From positions 372,001-436,000 of the forward strand of contig NZ_FMZO01000001.1 of NCBI RefSeq assembly GCF_900101395.1: a stretch of DNA of 64,000 nucleotides, given 5' to 3'. Under the pieces are notes generated by a model. That model was not told where the DNA came from. It ran no database searches and was given only the letters and a program-made list of their open reading frames with translations. Every line of letters starts with the position of its first letter. Position 1 is the first letter of the stretch. Positions 8,767 to 18,464 of this stretch are shown piece after piece. Source of the stretch: Niabella drilacis (GTDB lineage: Bacteria; Bacteroidota; Bacteroidia; Chitinophagales; Chitinophagaceae). A program made the translations under genes and the position numbers.

Positions 8767-9540
8767 ATGAAATATCTAAAACATCTCCCGGCAGCCGCCG
8801 CTATCATCCTGTTATCTTTTTCTTATCTCAAACCCCGGCCCGTGCTGTATATTATTGGTGATTCTACGGTAAAGAACGGAAGCGGAAAAGGAGCGGATGC
8901 GCTTTGGGGCTGGGGAAGCCTTATCGGTCATTATTTTGATACGGCAAAAATAGAAGTGCAGAACCATGCCATCGGTGGCCGGAGCAGCCGTACTTTTATT
9001 ACAGACGGGCGATGGGAGATTATTTTAAAAAAACTCAGGAAGGGAGATTATGTGTTGATGCAGTTCGGCCACAATGACGGCAGCCCGCTCGATGATACGG
9101 CAAGGGCGCGTGGAACCATCAGGGGGATCGGCGATGAATCCGCGGAGATCTATAATCCCATTCGTAAGATGAATGAAACGGTATATACCTATGGCTATTA
9201 TATGCGCAAATTTGTAAATGATGCAAAGGCAAAAGGTGCGGTCCCCATCATTTGTTCACCGGTGCCCCGCAATAATTTTAAAGCAGGAAAGGTGCAGCGG
9301 GGGAGCCAGGACTACGGTCTTTGGGCAAAACAGGTTGCTGAGCAGACGGGTGCTTTTTTTATCGACCTGAATCAGCGCATTGCAGATCAATATGACCGGA
9401 TGGGGCAGGATGCGGTCGATAAGTTCTTTCCAAAGGATCATACGCATCCCAATCTTGAAGGTTCCACACTCAATGCGGAAATGGTTGTTTCGGGTGTGAA
9501 GGCGTTAAAAAACTGTACGCTCCGGGGCTTCTTGAGATGA
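8767..9540 (+). CDS. Rhamnogalacturonan acetylesterase-like SGNH hydrolase (CE12 type)
   Basis: About 257 residues. I start at 8767 (MKYLKHLPAA...) since a signal peptide begins there; the upstream in-frame ATG at 8728 lies inside a heptad repeat. Block I 'YIIGDSTV' (nucleophile Ser33), 'AIGGRSSRTF' (Gly block II), 'FGHNDG' (Asn about 103) and 'DHTHPN' (Asp and His about 224-227) complete the SGNH set. The long insertion containing 'YGYYMRKFVNDAKAKG' is typical of bacterial rhamnogalacturonan acetylesterases. The enzyme removes acetyl groups from galacturonate in RG-I so that lyases and hydrolases can act. It precedes the GH127 gene closely, and a second, two-domain esterase lies downstream. 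Confidence 0.87.
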   Translation: MKYLKHLPAAAAIILLSFSYLKPRPVLYIIGDSTVKNGSGKGADALWGWGSLIGHYFDTAKIEVQNHAIGGRSSRTFITDGRWEIILKKLRKGDYVLMQFGHNDGSPLDDTARARGTIRGIGDESAEIYNPIRKMNETVYTYGYYMRKFVNDAKAKGAVPIICSPVPRNNFKAGKVQRGSQDYGLWAKQVAEQTGAFFIDLNQRIADQYDRMGQDAVDKFFPKDHTHPNLEGSTLNAEMVVSGVKALKNCTLRGFLR

Positions 9541-9596
9541 AGTTGGTTAAATGGTTTTTAAGGAGATTGTCCGTTATTTATATAAGCTTGAAAGTT

Positions 9597-12281
9597 ATGA
9601 AAAAGAGTATCTGTTTATTGGGCCTGCTCATGATTCTGGTATCCGTGTGTTTTGCCCAGCCGGAAGGAAAGGGAAGGCGCAACCTGGCAATGATCGCCAG
9701 GGTCACCGGGTCGGGGAATGAATTTTTGCATCTCTATGACGGCGTATTGCCGGAAAATAAGGCAGGTGCGGCACCTGTCAAACGCAACAGGTCCTCCCGG
9801 CCCGGGCCACAATGGGTGCAATATGAATGGAAGCAACCGGTAGCTGTAAAAGAGATTGCGCTGTACTGGCATGACTTTAACGGCAGCGAGCCGTTACCGG
9901 CGGCCTATCATATTCAGTACTGGAACGGGAACGCTTTTGTACCGGTAACAAACGTTGCAGGATCTGCGCTGCACAATGATGAACTGAATCATAGCAGTTT
10001 TGACGAAATAAAGACCACCCGTTTGCGGCTGGAAATAGATGCCGCATACTGGCAGGTAGCCCCCCTTCAGGAGTGGATCGTATATCAAACAGAAGGAACG
10101 GCTTATCCTCCGGTTGTTGAGGCGGGTATAGACAGGGATGTGATGCTGAATGGGAAAACCTATCTTGCCGGCGCCATCCGGTCATCAACACCCGTACAAA
10201 GGATAGCCTGGACAAAAACATCCGGCCCGGGCACCGTAACGTTCAGCAACGCCGGTGATAAAGCGGGTACTGCTGTTTTCTCCGCTCCCGGCGATTACGT
10301 GCTTTCACTTACGGCCGGGTCCGGCAACCAGCAGGCAACATCAGCCCTGAAGGTAAAAGTAGTAATGCCGCCACCCGCCCGGCGCCTGGATGTAGTGTAT
10401 ACGCGCCGTTACAAGGTCGATAATAAATTATGGAGCGACCGGGTCAGGGCGATGATCGTGAACTGGATCCCCTTTTGTATTGATCAGTGCGAGCGTACTG
10501 ACCTGACGGTTGGCAACGGCGGGCTTGATAATTTCATCGAGGCTGCCAAAGCGCTGCGTGGTGCGCCGCATGGCCGGCATAAGGGGTATGTTTTTTCAAA
10601 CGCCTGGGTACACCAGACGGTAGAGGCCATGTGTGAGGCCCTGATGGTGGACCCGCAGGGAGACCCGGAAATGATCGCGGCCCAACAGAAAATGCAGCAA
10701 ACGCTGGATAGGTGGATTCCTATAATCCTGGCGGCACAGGAAGCCGATGGCTATTTACAAACTGCCTTTACATTGCGGGATACCAGTGTGTGGCACAAAC
10801 GCTGGTCACCGGAAGGAAGGGGTAACCATGAAGGATATGTTGCCGGGTATTTTATTGAATCGGCAATTAATCATTACACGCTCACAGAAGGTAAGGATAA
10901 ACGGTTGTACAACGCCGCAAAAAAACTGGCCGATTGTTGGGTTGCCCATATCGGCCCGGGAAAAAATGCCTGGTATGACGGTCACCAGGAAATGGAACAG
11001 GCGCTGGTACGGTTCGGCCGTTTCGTGAACGATATGGAGGGACATCAAAGTCATGGCGACAGCTATATCAGGCTGGCCCGGTTCCTGCTGGATAACCGTA
11101 ATGGCGGCAGCTCCTATGATCAGAGTCATGTACCGGTACAGCAGCAATATGAGGCCGTAGGGCATGCGGTGCGCGCTACTTATAACTACTCGGGTATGGC
11201 AGATGTTGCCGCGGAAACAGGTGATGTGGATTATCAGAGCGCCGTAATGTCTCTTTGGGATAATATGGTGAACCGGAAGTATTATATCACCGGGGGCATA
11301 GGAAGCGGAGAAACCTCCGAAGGTTTTGGCCCTGATTTTTCATTAGGCAACAATGCTTACTGCGAATCCTGCTCCAGCTGCGGGCTGATCTTTTTCCAGT
11401 ATAAGATGAACCTGGCTTATCATGATGCCCGCTATGCGGATCTGTATGAAGAAACCATGTACAATGCCTTGCTGGGTTCCTTATCTCTCGATGGCAATTA
11501 TTTTACCTACACGAATGCCCTGTCTACCGGTCAGCCAAGATATGCCTGGCATGTCTGCCCCTGCTGTGTGGGAAATATACCCCGCACCCTATTAATGTTA
11601 CCTACCTGGATGTATGTCCGGGGAAACCGGGGACTCTATGTGAATCTGTTTGTGGGGAGCACTATAAAGGTTGACAATATTGCCGGTACGGATGTGGAAA
11701 TGGTGCAGAAAACCGATTATCCCTGGAGCGGTAAGGTTACCATAAACGTAAACCCCGCTCAAAGTAAGGCCTTTACTGTGTATGTGCGCGTGCCCAACCG
11801 TACTACCAGCCGGCTGTACACGGCAGTGCCACAGGTGCAGGGACTCCGGTCTCTTTCTGTAAACGGGAAGCCGGTTGCCTGGAAAATGCACCAGGGTTAT
11901 GCAGCTGTTACAAGAGTATGGAGAAAGGGGGATCATATTGACGTAGAATTGCCCATGGAGATACAGCGTGTAAAAGCCGATGAACGCATAGCAGCGGATA
12001 AAGGGATGATCGCCCTTCGTTATGGCCCGCTTGTTTATAATGTTGAAGCGGCCGACCAGGATATTACCAGGAGGATCAGTAACGGGTCGCTGAGGCTGCA
12101 GTGGCGCCCGGACCTGCTACATGGTGTTATGGTGATCAGCGGAACCTGGGCAGATGGGGCACCCCTTTTGGCGGTTCCCAATTATAGCCGTATGAACCGG
12201 GTACCGGCAACGGCAGAGCCGGCTGAGGAAACACGAGAACCGTTGAGCCGGATCTGGATCCGGACAAATGTATCAGAATAG
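9597..12281 (+). CDS. GH127-type beta-L-arabinofuranosidase with N-terminal carbohydrate-binding-like domain
   Basis: I place the start at 9597 (MKKSICLLGLLMI..., signal peptide ending 'VCFAQ'); the longer frame from 9537 has no signal peptide at its end. Residues about 25-160 form an F5/8C-like domain (QWVQYEWKQPVAVKEIALYW), then a PKD/Ig-like segment, then the (alpha/alpha)6 barrel of the DUF1680/GH127 group. The metal and nucleophile residues are visible: 'YCESCSSCG' at about 586-594 and 'WHVCPCC' at about 648-655, equivalent to the Glu/Cys zinc site and nucleophilic Cys of HypBA1. GH127 and relatives cleave beta-L-arabinofuranose from plant glycans. It starts 56 bases after the esterase and almost touches the next esterase gene. 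Confidence 0.85.
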   Translation: MKKSICLLGLLMILVSVCFAQPEGKGRRNLAMIARVTGSGNEFLHLYDGVLPENKAGAAPVKRNRSSRPGPQWVQYEWKQPVAVKEIALYWHDFNGSEPLPAAYHIQYWNGNAFVPVTNVAGSALHNDELNHSSFDEIKTTRLRLEIDAAYWQVAPLQEWIVYQTEGTAYPPVVEAGIDRDVMLNGKTYLAGAIRSSTPVQRIAWTKTSGPGTVTFSNAGDKAGTAVFSAPGDYVLSLTAGSGNQQATSALKVKVVMPPPARRLDVVYTRRYKVDNKLWSDRVRAMIVNWIPFCIDQCERTDLTVGNGGLDNFIEAAKALRGAPHGRHKGYVFSNAWVHQTVEAMCEALMVDPQGDPEMIAAQQKMQQTLDRWIPIILAAQEADGYLQTAFTLRDTSVWHKRWSPEGRGNHEGYVAGYFIESAINHYTLTEGKDKRLYNAAKKLADCWVAHIGPGKNAWYDGHQEMEQALVRFGRFVNDMEGHQSHGDSYIRLARFLLDNRNGGSSYDQSHVPVQQQYEAVGHAVRATYNYSGMADVAAETGDVDYQSAVMSLWDNMVNRKYYITGGIGSGETSEGFGPDFSLGNNAYCESCSSCGLIFFQYKMNLAYHDARYADLYEETMYNALLGSLSLDGNYFTYTNALSTGQPRYAWHVCPCCVGNIPRTLLMLPTWMYVRGNRGLYVNLFVGSTIKVDNIAGTDVEMVQKTDYPWSGKVTINVNPAQSKAFTVYVRVPNRTTSRLYTAVPQVQGLRSLSVNGKPVAWKMHQGYAAVTRVWRKGDHIDVELPMEIQRVKADERIAADKGMIALRYGPLVYNVEAADQDITRRISNGSLRLQWRPDLLHGVMVISGTWADGAPLLAVPNYSRMNRVPATAEPAEETREPLSRIWIRTNVSE

Positions 12282-12322
12282 CAATGAAGAACGGGAGCAG
12301 AAAAACGAAAGAACAAGATAGG

Positions 12323-13657
12323 ATGAAACAGATCGTTGGCCGGGCAGGTATGCTTGTTTTGCTGGTGTTGGTCTTGAATTCCGGGTTGTATGGTCAAAGC
12401 TTTCAATTCGATTTTGGACAGGGTCGGGTGGAGAAGGGATATGTTAAAGTATTGCCGGGCACTGGATTTGATCAGCAAAGGGGATACGGGATTGATTTGG
12501 GTACCCATGTGGTAAGTAATACTTATACAGGGAAAGCCGCATTAACGGATGGCTACCTGACCAGCGACCAGCCCTTTTATTTTTCTGTAAAACTTCCCGA
12601 GGGGAATTATAATGTAAAGATCTGGACAGGTGACGACCGGGGTACTGCAGATATTGCCGTTCGGGCAGAAAACAGGCGGATGTTTGTGAACCGGCTTCAA
12701 ACGGAGAAGGGAAAGCACCGCCTCATTGAATTTACAGTAAATATCCGTGATAGTCTCATTGCCGGTACGAACCGGAAAGTGCGTCTCAAAGCGAGGGAAT
12801 ATGGATATCTGCACTGGGATAATAAGCTTACCCTTGAATTCAACAGCAACCAACCCAAAGTAAATGCTATCGAAATTACACCCAGTAAAACGGCTGTGTC
12901 TGTTTTCCTGGCGGGGAACTCGACCGTGGTAGACGGAGCCAGCGAACCCTATTCGGCCTGGGGGCAGATGTTCCCCTTTTTTTTTCAGCCGGGGAAGGTT
13001 GCTGTGGTGAACCTTGCAGAGTCGGGCGAAACATTAAGCGGATTCATAGCGGCCCGCCGGTTTGCAAAAATGCTGAGCCTGATGAAGCCGGGTGATTATG
13101 CTTTTGTTGAATTTGGCCATAATGATCAGAAACAAAAAGGGGCGGGTGTGGGCGCTTTTACGACTTATAAAAAGGACCTGGAGTTTTTTATCGATATGGT
13201 TAGAAAAAAAGGCGGTATTCCTGTATTGGTTACTTCGGTGCAGCGGAGACAGTTTGACAGCGCCGGCAGGATCGTGGAAACCCTGGGAGATTACCCGGCC
13301 GCCGTAAGACAAACGGCCCGGGAGCGCCATGTAGCACTGATCGATCTCAATGCTATGAGCAAGACCCTCTTTGAGAGAATGGGACCGGAAGGGTCCCTGC
13401 TGGCTTTTGCACATTTTTCCGCCGGTGTGTTTGCCAATAAAAAAGAAGCTATTGCGGATAATACGCATTTCCGCCCGTTTGGTGCATATGAGGTGGCGCG
13501 ATTGATGATAACCGGTGTAAGAAATGCGCCATTGAAACTGGCCGGCCTGATCAAACCGGGTGAGCCGCTCTTCGATCCTTCAGTGCCGGATGCCTATACA
13601 GACTTTTACTGGCCCGAAAGCCCGGGCAGGGATGCGACCAAACCTGATGGGAATTAA
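12323..13657 (+). CDS. Two-domain rhamnogalacturonan acetylesterase (galactose-binding-like domain + SGNH domain)
   Basis: About 444 residues from 12323, where a signal peptide begins (MKQIVGRAGMLVLLVLVLN...LYGQ); an in-frame ATG at 12284, 2 bases after the GH127 stop, is the alternative. Residues about 26-180 are a beta-sandwich of the CBM35/malectin-like type (FQFDFGQGRVEKGY, YFSVKLPEGNYNVKI). The SGNH part carries 'VFLAGNSTVVDG' (Ser about 199; note GNST instead of GDST), 'NLAESGETLSGF', 'FGHNDQ' (about 262-267) and 'DNTHFRPFGAYEVA' (about 379-390). The GDS-to-GNS change removes the acidic neighbour of the nucleophile but is common in this group. The role is deacetylation of rhamnogalacturonan. 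It ends the plus-strand operon and converges on a sulfatase gene. Confidence 0.85.
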   Translation: MKQIVGRAGMLVLLVLVLNSGLYGQSFQFDFGQGRVEKGYVKVLPGTGFDQQRGYGIDLGTHVVSNTYTGKAALTDGYLTSDQPFYFSVKLPEGNYNVKIWTGDDRGTADIAVRAENRRMFVNRLQTEKGKHRLIEFTVNIRDSLIAGTNRKVRLKAREYGYLHWDNKLTLEFNSNQPKVNAIEITPSKTAVSVFLAGNSTVVDGASEPYSAWGQMFPFFFQPGKVAVVNLAESGETLSGFIAARRFAKMLSLMKPGDYAFVEFGHNDQKQKGAGVGAFTTYKKDLEFFIDMVRKKGGIPVLVTSVQRRQFDSAGRIVETLGDYPAAVRQTARERHVALIDLNAMSKTLFERMGPEGSLLAFAHFSAGVFANKKEAIADNTHFRPFGAYEVARLMITGVRNAPLKLAGLIKPGEPLFDPSVPDAYTDFYWPESPGRDATKPDGN

Positions 13658-13738
13658 CGCAGGGGTATGGGCCCTGCTGATTTCAGCGCTCCAATGCCGT
13701 CAATGTTGGGGAAGAACTGTAAGGTTTTGAATAATATT

Positions 13739-15334
13739 TTATGGAGCTTTTTTCTTCAGCGCCTGGTTTAGGAACCGCTGGTCGTTCTGGTCAGAATCGC
13801 CATATTGCTTTCTTAGCTGCTCCAGTTTTTTATGCATCGTCTTACGGGTCCCTGCATATGCCGGGTCATTGTATACACTCTTTAGTTCATGCGGATCCTT
13901 TTGCAGATCATAGAGCTCCCACTCATTCACGTCGTAGTAAAAATGGATGAGTTTGTAGCGATCGGTACGGATCCCGTAATGCCGTTTTACCGCATGAATG
14001 CCCGGGTATTCGTAGTAAGTATAGTATGCTGCATCACGCCAGGAGGTATCTTTCCCGTTCAGCAGCCTGCGGAAAGAGCGGCCCTGCATGTCCTGCGGCG
14101 GCTGAATACCTGCATAGTCCAGCAGGGTTGGGGCAAAATCGAGATTTTGTACCAGGGCAGCAGAGCGCCTGCCGGATGGGATCTCTGCCGGGTAGCGGAT
14201 CAGCAGGGGCGTGCGCAGGGACTCTTCATACATAAACCGTTTATCAAACCATCCGTGCTCGCCCAGGTAAAATCCCTGGTCGGAGGTATAGATAACGATC
14301 GTATTTTCATCCAGCCCGTTTTGTTTCAGAAAATCCAGCAGGCGGCCAACTCCATCGTCTACAGCGGCCACCGTGCCCAGGTAATCCTGCATATAGCGCT
14401 GATAGCGCCAGCGCATCAATTCGGTCTGCGTCATTTTGGGATAGCGTTTTTTGAAATCTTCCATGATGGGGTTATAAACAGAATCCCAGGTGCTGCGCTC
14501 CTCAGGGGTCATACGCCCCAGGTTGTTATTGTAGGCGGCTTTGTCCCAGCTAAGGTATTGTTGGATGCCCAGCTCATCCATCAGGGCGGGAGGTATTTTG
14601 TTGTCTCCGGCCCAGTTCATATGTTTCAGGATATTCATTTCCGCTGTATGGGCGGCAGTGCCCCTTCCTGCATAGTTGTCAAATAAAGTTGGGGGCTCTT
14701 TGAATGTTTGCTGTGTATATTCCTTTATATGACGGAGGGCCGGAAGCCATTCCCGGTGAGGTGCTTTCTGATGATAAAGCACACAGAAGGGCCTGCTGGT
14801 ATCTCTTTTGGCGATCCAGTCCAGGGTCATATCCGTAGTAAGGTCCGTAACATACCCCTTTACCTGTTGTCGCTGACCATTGATGATAAAGTTCGGGTTA
14901 TAATATTCTCCCTGGTCGATCAGCACGGCGGAATAATCGAAACCTTGTGGCAGTCCGTCCATATGGATCTTGCCAATAAGGGCCGTTTGATAGCCGTGTT
15001 GCTGAAGCTGTTTGGCAAAATTATCCTGGTCCCAGTTAAAGCGCGCCATGTTATCAACCTTGCCGTTGATAAAGCTATGCTTGCCGGTAAGCAGCACGGC
15101 CCGGCTGGGCGCACAGAGTGAATTGGTGACTGTAGCCTGCGTAAACAGGGCGCCCTCTTTGGCCAGCCGGTCGATATTGGGTGTGTGATTTAACCCGTAC
15201 CCGTAGGCACTTACCGCCTGGTAGCCGTGGTCATCACTCATGATATATACAATGTTGGGCCGCTTTTGCTGGGCCATTGCGCCAGGAGAAAGCCCGGCCA
15301 GCAACAATATCCCGATTCCTGTTTTTAATTTCAT
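13739..15334 (-). CDS. Type I (formylglycine) sulfatase, secreted
   Basis: About 531 residues from MKLKTGIGIL..., with a signal peptide ending 'AMAQQ'. The calcium-binding 'Asp33-Asp34' follows 'IVYIMS', and 'LCAPSRAVLLTGKH' (Cys74) is the CxPxR motif that is converted to formylglycine. 'IGKIHMDG', 'HQKAPHREW' and 'YTSDQGFYLGEHGWFDKRFMYEESLRTPLLIRYP' in parts resemble the N-acetylglucosamine-6-sulfatase-like branch of S1 sulfatases; that subfamily call is inference. Maturation needs a sulfatase-modifying enzyme, not seen in the window. It lies downstream of PL22 and GH28 on the same strand, 165 bases after GH28, so it may be part of that operon. A sulfatase is unexpected for land-plant pectin. 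Confidence 0.9.
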   Translation of the reverse strand: MKLKTGIGILLLAGLSPGAMAQQKRPNIVYIMSDDHGYQAVSAYGYGLNHTPNIDRLAKEGALFTQATVTNSLCAPSRAVLLTGKHSFINGKVDNMARFNWDQDNFAKQLQQHGYQTALIGKIHMDGLPQGFDYSAVLIDQGEYYNPNFIINGQRQQVKGYVTDLTTDMTLDWIAKRDTSRPFCVLYHQKAPHREWLPALRHIKEYTQQTFKEPPTLFDNYAGRGTAAHTAEMNILKHMNWAGDNKIPPALMDELGIQQYLSWDKAAYNNNLGRMTPEERSTWDSVYNPIMEDFKKRYPKMTQTELMRWRYQRYMQDYLGTVAAVDDGVGRLLDFLKQNGLDENTIVIYTSDQGFYLGEHGWFDKRFMYEESLRTPLLIRYPAEIPSGRRSAALVQNLDFAPTLLDYAGIQPPQDMQGRSFRRLLNGKDTSWRDAAYYTYYEYPGIHAVKRHYGIRTDRYKLIHFYYDVNEWELYDLQKDPHELKSVYNDPAYAGTRKTMHKKLEQLRKQYGDSDQNDQRFLNQALKKKAP

Positions 15335-15498
15335 TGCATTCAGCATTTTTTGAAGATTGCGGATTTTGAACTTCCTGTATTTTGCCCGAAGTTAATATGA
15401 GTTCGACTTTTTTTTTCACAGAAGCAAAATAAATTGCGGTAATGGGGCAGGTACTCCTGCTACTCTTTAAGGAGGAGCGGTTTTTGTACAATTAGCTG

Positions 15499-16944
15499 TT
15501 AAGGCCCGGATGCAGATGCCGGCACCTGTATGCGGCTGGATTGAGCAACAGATAATGGCTTCTGATCTGCTGCTGTAAAGACCACGTTGTTGAATGCCCA
15601 GTTGTCACCGTGAGTAATACTGCCGGCATGGGCGCCGGAAATATGAACGTTGGTGAATACAAAATTCTTGAGGGCGGACCCGGGCAACCCCGTAGCGGTA
15701 ATGATATCATTGGTAATTCCCCTGGCGGTGATATCAGACACATATATATTGCGGAATACCGGGGTTCCTTTGGAGGCCGGCTCAACTTTGCGCAGCATTA
15801 CCTTCCAGTGCGGGGGAATGGAATCTTCATCATATCCTTTGGGCAATTGGGAATAGCTATAGCTGGGGTTCCAGTTCATGGTGTAGTGGAACGCATTTTT
15901 CACACTGTCCATTTTGATATTGTGGAAATAGATGTCCTCAACAATGCCCCCCCTGGTAACCGCCGATTTTATGTGGAACCCATTGCCTGTTTGATGAGCC
16001 ACCAGGTCGGTCGCCAGTACATGGCGGATGCCCCCGGAAGTTTCACTGCCCAGGGTTAATAAGCCTCCGCCGCGGCGGGCGATACATTTGCGGATCACTA
16101 CATATTCTGTGGGGCGGTTTACACGCAGGCCGTCCCAGTCGCGGCCCGATTTTAAGCAAAAGTCATCATCATTGCAATCGATATCGCAGTTTTCGACCAG
16201 TACCCAGGAGGAGGAATCGATGTCGATGCCGTCGGTGCTGGGACCCTTGCCGTCCTCGTTATTGCGGATAATAATACCATCTACGGTCAGCCTTGTGGAA
16301 TAGAGCAGTTGTACGGTCCAGAACCCGGCATTTTTAAAGGTAAGTCCTTTCAGTGTAAGGTCTGAAGCGTTTTGTGCCAGGAACGTGCGAACGCGTTTGG
16401 CATCGTAGTCTACGATCCAGCGCAGCCCTTTGGGCTCGTATTCTTCCTTACGCATCTTCCAGTATTTGTCCCAGCAAAATTTACCGCGCGCATCGATGAT
16501 ACCCTTTCCGCTTACTGCTACGTTGGACGCATTGATCACATTGATGAGGGCGGCCGGCCATTTCATTTCAATACCAGCTACACGGGTGTCAATCTCCGGG
16601 TAATCGGCAAAATCCTGCGAACCTAAAATCAGCACGCCTGCGTCTATTTTGAGATGCACATTGGATTTGAGAAACAGCGAACCGCTAACATAAGTGCCGG
16701 GCCTGAATGCGACGATGCCGCCGCCGTTCTTTGCACAAAGATCTATCGCCTTTTGTATGGCAGCCGTGCTCCGGGTTGCCGTATCGCTTTGGGCTCCGTA
16801 ATCGTTTGCATAATAGATGTGGGTACCCGACGGGGATTTTTGAGCACCTGTTTTTGATGCCCAGGGAAGCGGAGGCAGCTGGGTATGACCCGCAGTGCCG
16901 GACACTACAAGCAGTAACAGCAACAGGGAGTATTTTAATTTCAT
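15499..16944 (-). CDS. Glycoside hydrolase family 28 (polygalacturonase-like)
   Basis: A 481-residue secreted protein with signal peptide (about 1-20, 'VSGTAGHTQ'). A right-handed beta-helix is evident from repeated 'NVAVSGKGIIDARG', 'LTLKGLTFKNAGFWTVQLLYSTRLTVDGIIIRN'. The GH28 catalytic blocks are present as 'STDGIDID' (about 238-245), 'CNDDDFCLKSG' (about 257-267, two catalytic Asp), 'LTLGSETSGG' (His of the usual G-H/S-G replaced by a Ser-Glu pair) and 'GNGFHIKS'. The RIK motif is therefore H-I-K here, as in some rhamnogalacturonan/exo-acting relatives. It hydrolyses galacturonate linkages in pectin. Its ATG overlaps the stop of the PL22 gene by 4 bases (ATGA), indicating translational coupling. 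Confidence 0.88.
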   Translation of the reverse strand: MKLKYSLLLLLLVVSGTAGHTQLPPLPWASKTGAQKSPSGTHIYYANDYGAQSDTATRSTAAIQKAIDLCAKNGGGIVAFRPGTYVSGSLFLKSNVHLKIDAGVLILGSQDFADYPEIDTRVAGIEMKWPAALINVINASNVAVSGKGIIDARGKFCWDKYWKMRKEEYEPKGLRWIVDYDAKRVRTFLAQNASDLTLKGLTFKNAGFWTVQLLYSTRLTVDGIIIRNNEDGKGPSTDGIDIDSSSWVLVENCDIDCNDDDFCLKSGRDWDGLRVNRPTEYVVIRKCIARRGGGLLTLGSETSGGIRHVLATDLVAHQTGNGFHIKSAVTRGGIVEDIYFHNIKMDSVKNAFHYTMNWNPSYSYSQLPKGYDEDSIPPHWKVMLRKVEPASKGTPVFRNIYVSDITARGITNDIITATGLPGSALKNFVFTNVHISGAHAGSITHGDNWAFNNVVFTAADQKPLSVAQSSRIQVPASASGP

Positions 16945-18173
16945 GACCGGGTTGGTTTTATTGCTACGGCATAAATATTTTCTTTCCCCTCAAAATTGGC
17001 ACGGAAAAGAATATATCGCTGATCGGGGGTAAAATGAATATTGGGCTCCAGCTGGTAGCGATGCTGCTGCATATTGACCAGTTTTTCTGCTTTGAAGATC
17101 CCGTTCTCCGGGGTAAACAGGTAGATCCATTGACCGTCGGGGGCTTTGGCTACTGCACCGGGGGCGCCGCCATCACCTGCAAAAAGCTTTCCGTCGGGCG
17201 ACGTGGTATAATGAACAGACCACTCATTTCTTTGCAGCCGGTATTTTGTTGTTGTTCCGGTTGCCAGATCGGTCCCGCCTACAAAAAAAGTGACGCCTCT
17301 CGGTTGTTGTAAGTCAAACCAGATGGTCTTCCCGTCTTTTGAGAACCATTCGTGCCCGGCTATTTCCATCGGCATGGTCCTTTTATGTACCAGCTTTACG
17401 GTTTTTGTAATAACATTAATGGTCCAGATCCGGTCTACTTTATGCCAGGGACCTTCATGGCAAAACATCAGCAGCCGGGGGTCTGCGGGGGAGAACTGGA
17501 TATGGTTCAGCCAGGCGCTATCGGTAAATATTTTGTTGAGCCGGCCCGAGCGGATATCGATGGTAAAAAGTGTCCGGGGAAGTTTGGCTTCATAAATGAT
17601 CGTGAAATAACTGCCTTTGCCGGGATATTTCCGGAACAGCTCTTTCTCGGCATCGGAATACCGGGCGCCCGCCAGCAGGGTTCCATCCGCGTTAATTGTG
17701 GTAACTGTCGCTTTAAAGTCTGCCGGGAAGATATAGATCAAGCTTTCCTTTTTTGTGGAAAGGTCCACAGCAAACACGCTGTCTTTAACCTGGAAGAATG
17801 CTTTGTTTAACCGGGGACAAACGATTTCTCCCTGCATGGGTGAAGTGTGGTTGGTAAGCCGTTCGGATTGCAGGGTGTTCAGATCCAGCAGGTACAATTG
17901 CCGGTCGCGGGTATTGCTGTTATAGGTCTCCTGTTTTGCGGCAGCCGTAGGGATCTTTTCCGTGCTGTAATATACCATTTTGCTGCCGGCAAACGGGTCG
18001 TTGTGGAAATAGAAGCTGAGGTTGCTCCGGTCGTTGTTGGTGAGCCGGATCACTTTGTGATGCGTGTCGGCGTCGATCCACTCGCGGGGCATGTCGGGAC
18101 CGGTTTTCAGAACCGGTTGTGTGTGGCCTGCTATGCCTCCCAGAAGCAGGCCGGCGAAGAATATCTTTTTCAT
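16941..18173 (-). CDS. Oligogalacturonide lyase-like protein (PL22 family)
   Basis: A 410-residue protein with a short signal peptide (MKKIFFAGLLLGGIAGHTQ). It is a seven-bladed propeller of the Pectate_lyase22 family: 'EWIDADTHHKVIRLTN', 'NSNTRDRQLYLLDLNT', 'CHEGPWHKVDRIW' (about 238-250, containing the catalytic Arg), 'IAGHEWFSKDG' (about 276-286, metal-binding His) and 'QLEPNIHFTPDQRYILFRANFEG' in parts near the C-terminus (further metal ligands). PL22 enzymes cleave digalacturonate into unsaturated or keto uronides at the end of pectin breakdown. Classical Ogl is cytoplasmic, but this one carries an export signal, suggesting periplasmic action as in other Bacteroidota. It is the first gene of a unit with GH28. 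Confidence 0.86.
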   Translation of the reverse strand: MKKIFFAGLLLGGIAGHTQPVLKTGPDMPREWIDADTHHKVIRLTNNDRSNLSFYFHNDPFAGSKMVYYSTEKIPTAAAKQETYNSNTRDRQLYLLDLNTLQSERLTNHTSPMQGEIVCPRLNKAFFQVKDSVFAVDLSTKKESLIYIFPADFKATVTTINADGTLLAGARYSDAEKELFRKYPGKGSYFTIIYEAKLPRTLFTIDIRSGRLNKIFTDSAWLNHIQFSPADPRLLMFCHEGPWHKVDRIWTINVITKTVKLVHKRTMPMEIAGHEWFSKDGKTIWFDLQQPRGVTFFVGGTDLATGTTTKYRLQRNEWSVHYTTSPDGKLFAGDGGAPGAVAKAPDGQWIYLFTPENGIFKAEKLVNMQQHRYQLEPNIHFTPDQRYILFRANFEGKENIYAVAIKPTRS

Positions 18174-18426
18174 TCGATGGGTACAATTTATGAATTTTTA
18201 TCGGGTTAATGATGCGCGGAGATATGACAAATTCATCTTAATCGGATAATGTTGGATCCAGGCCGCATCGCTATGCTTCCCCGGGATACCCTGTGTTTGC
18301 AGAACTATCGTAACAAAGCGCATGGGCTCTATAGGCTCCCCCGGCCTGCTCCTGGTATATTTTCCGAACACTCCGCCGGGGCGGGGCCAGGGAATATTCA
18401 TCCGTGCCTGTTCCTGAATGTGTCGT

Positions 18427-18434
18427 TATCTTTG
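18427..18434 (+). promoter_or_regulatory. Bacteroidota -7 promoter element before GH105
   Basis: TATCTTTG is an exact TAnnTTTG match, 31 bases upstream of the chosen ATG at 18465. It sits within the long N-terminal reading-frame extension, supporting the downstream start. Confidence 0.6.
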
Positions 18435-18464
18435 AGTGGATCTTTCACTCTTCAATTCCTTGCT

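Noticed and set aside
9537-9596. Upstream start of the GH127 gene overlapping the esterase stop
   Set aside because: The signal peptide begins at 9597; the earlier residues have no signal character.
15347-15420. Heptad-like GATTGCG/GATTTTG before the minus-strand sulfatase
   Set aside because: Only two or three loose units; not enough to call a member of the family.
18249-18464. 72-codon extension of the GH105 gene
   Set aside because: No similarity and it precedes the promoter box; a signal peptide starts at 18465.
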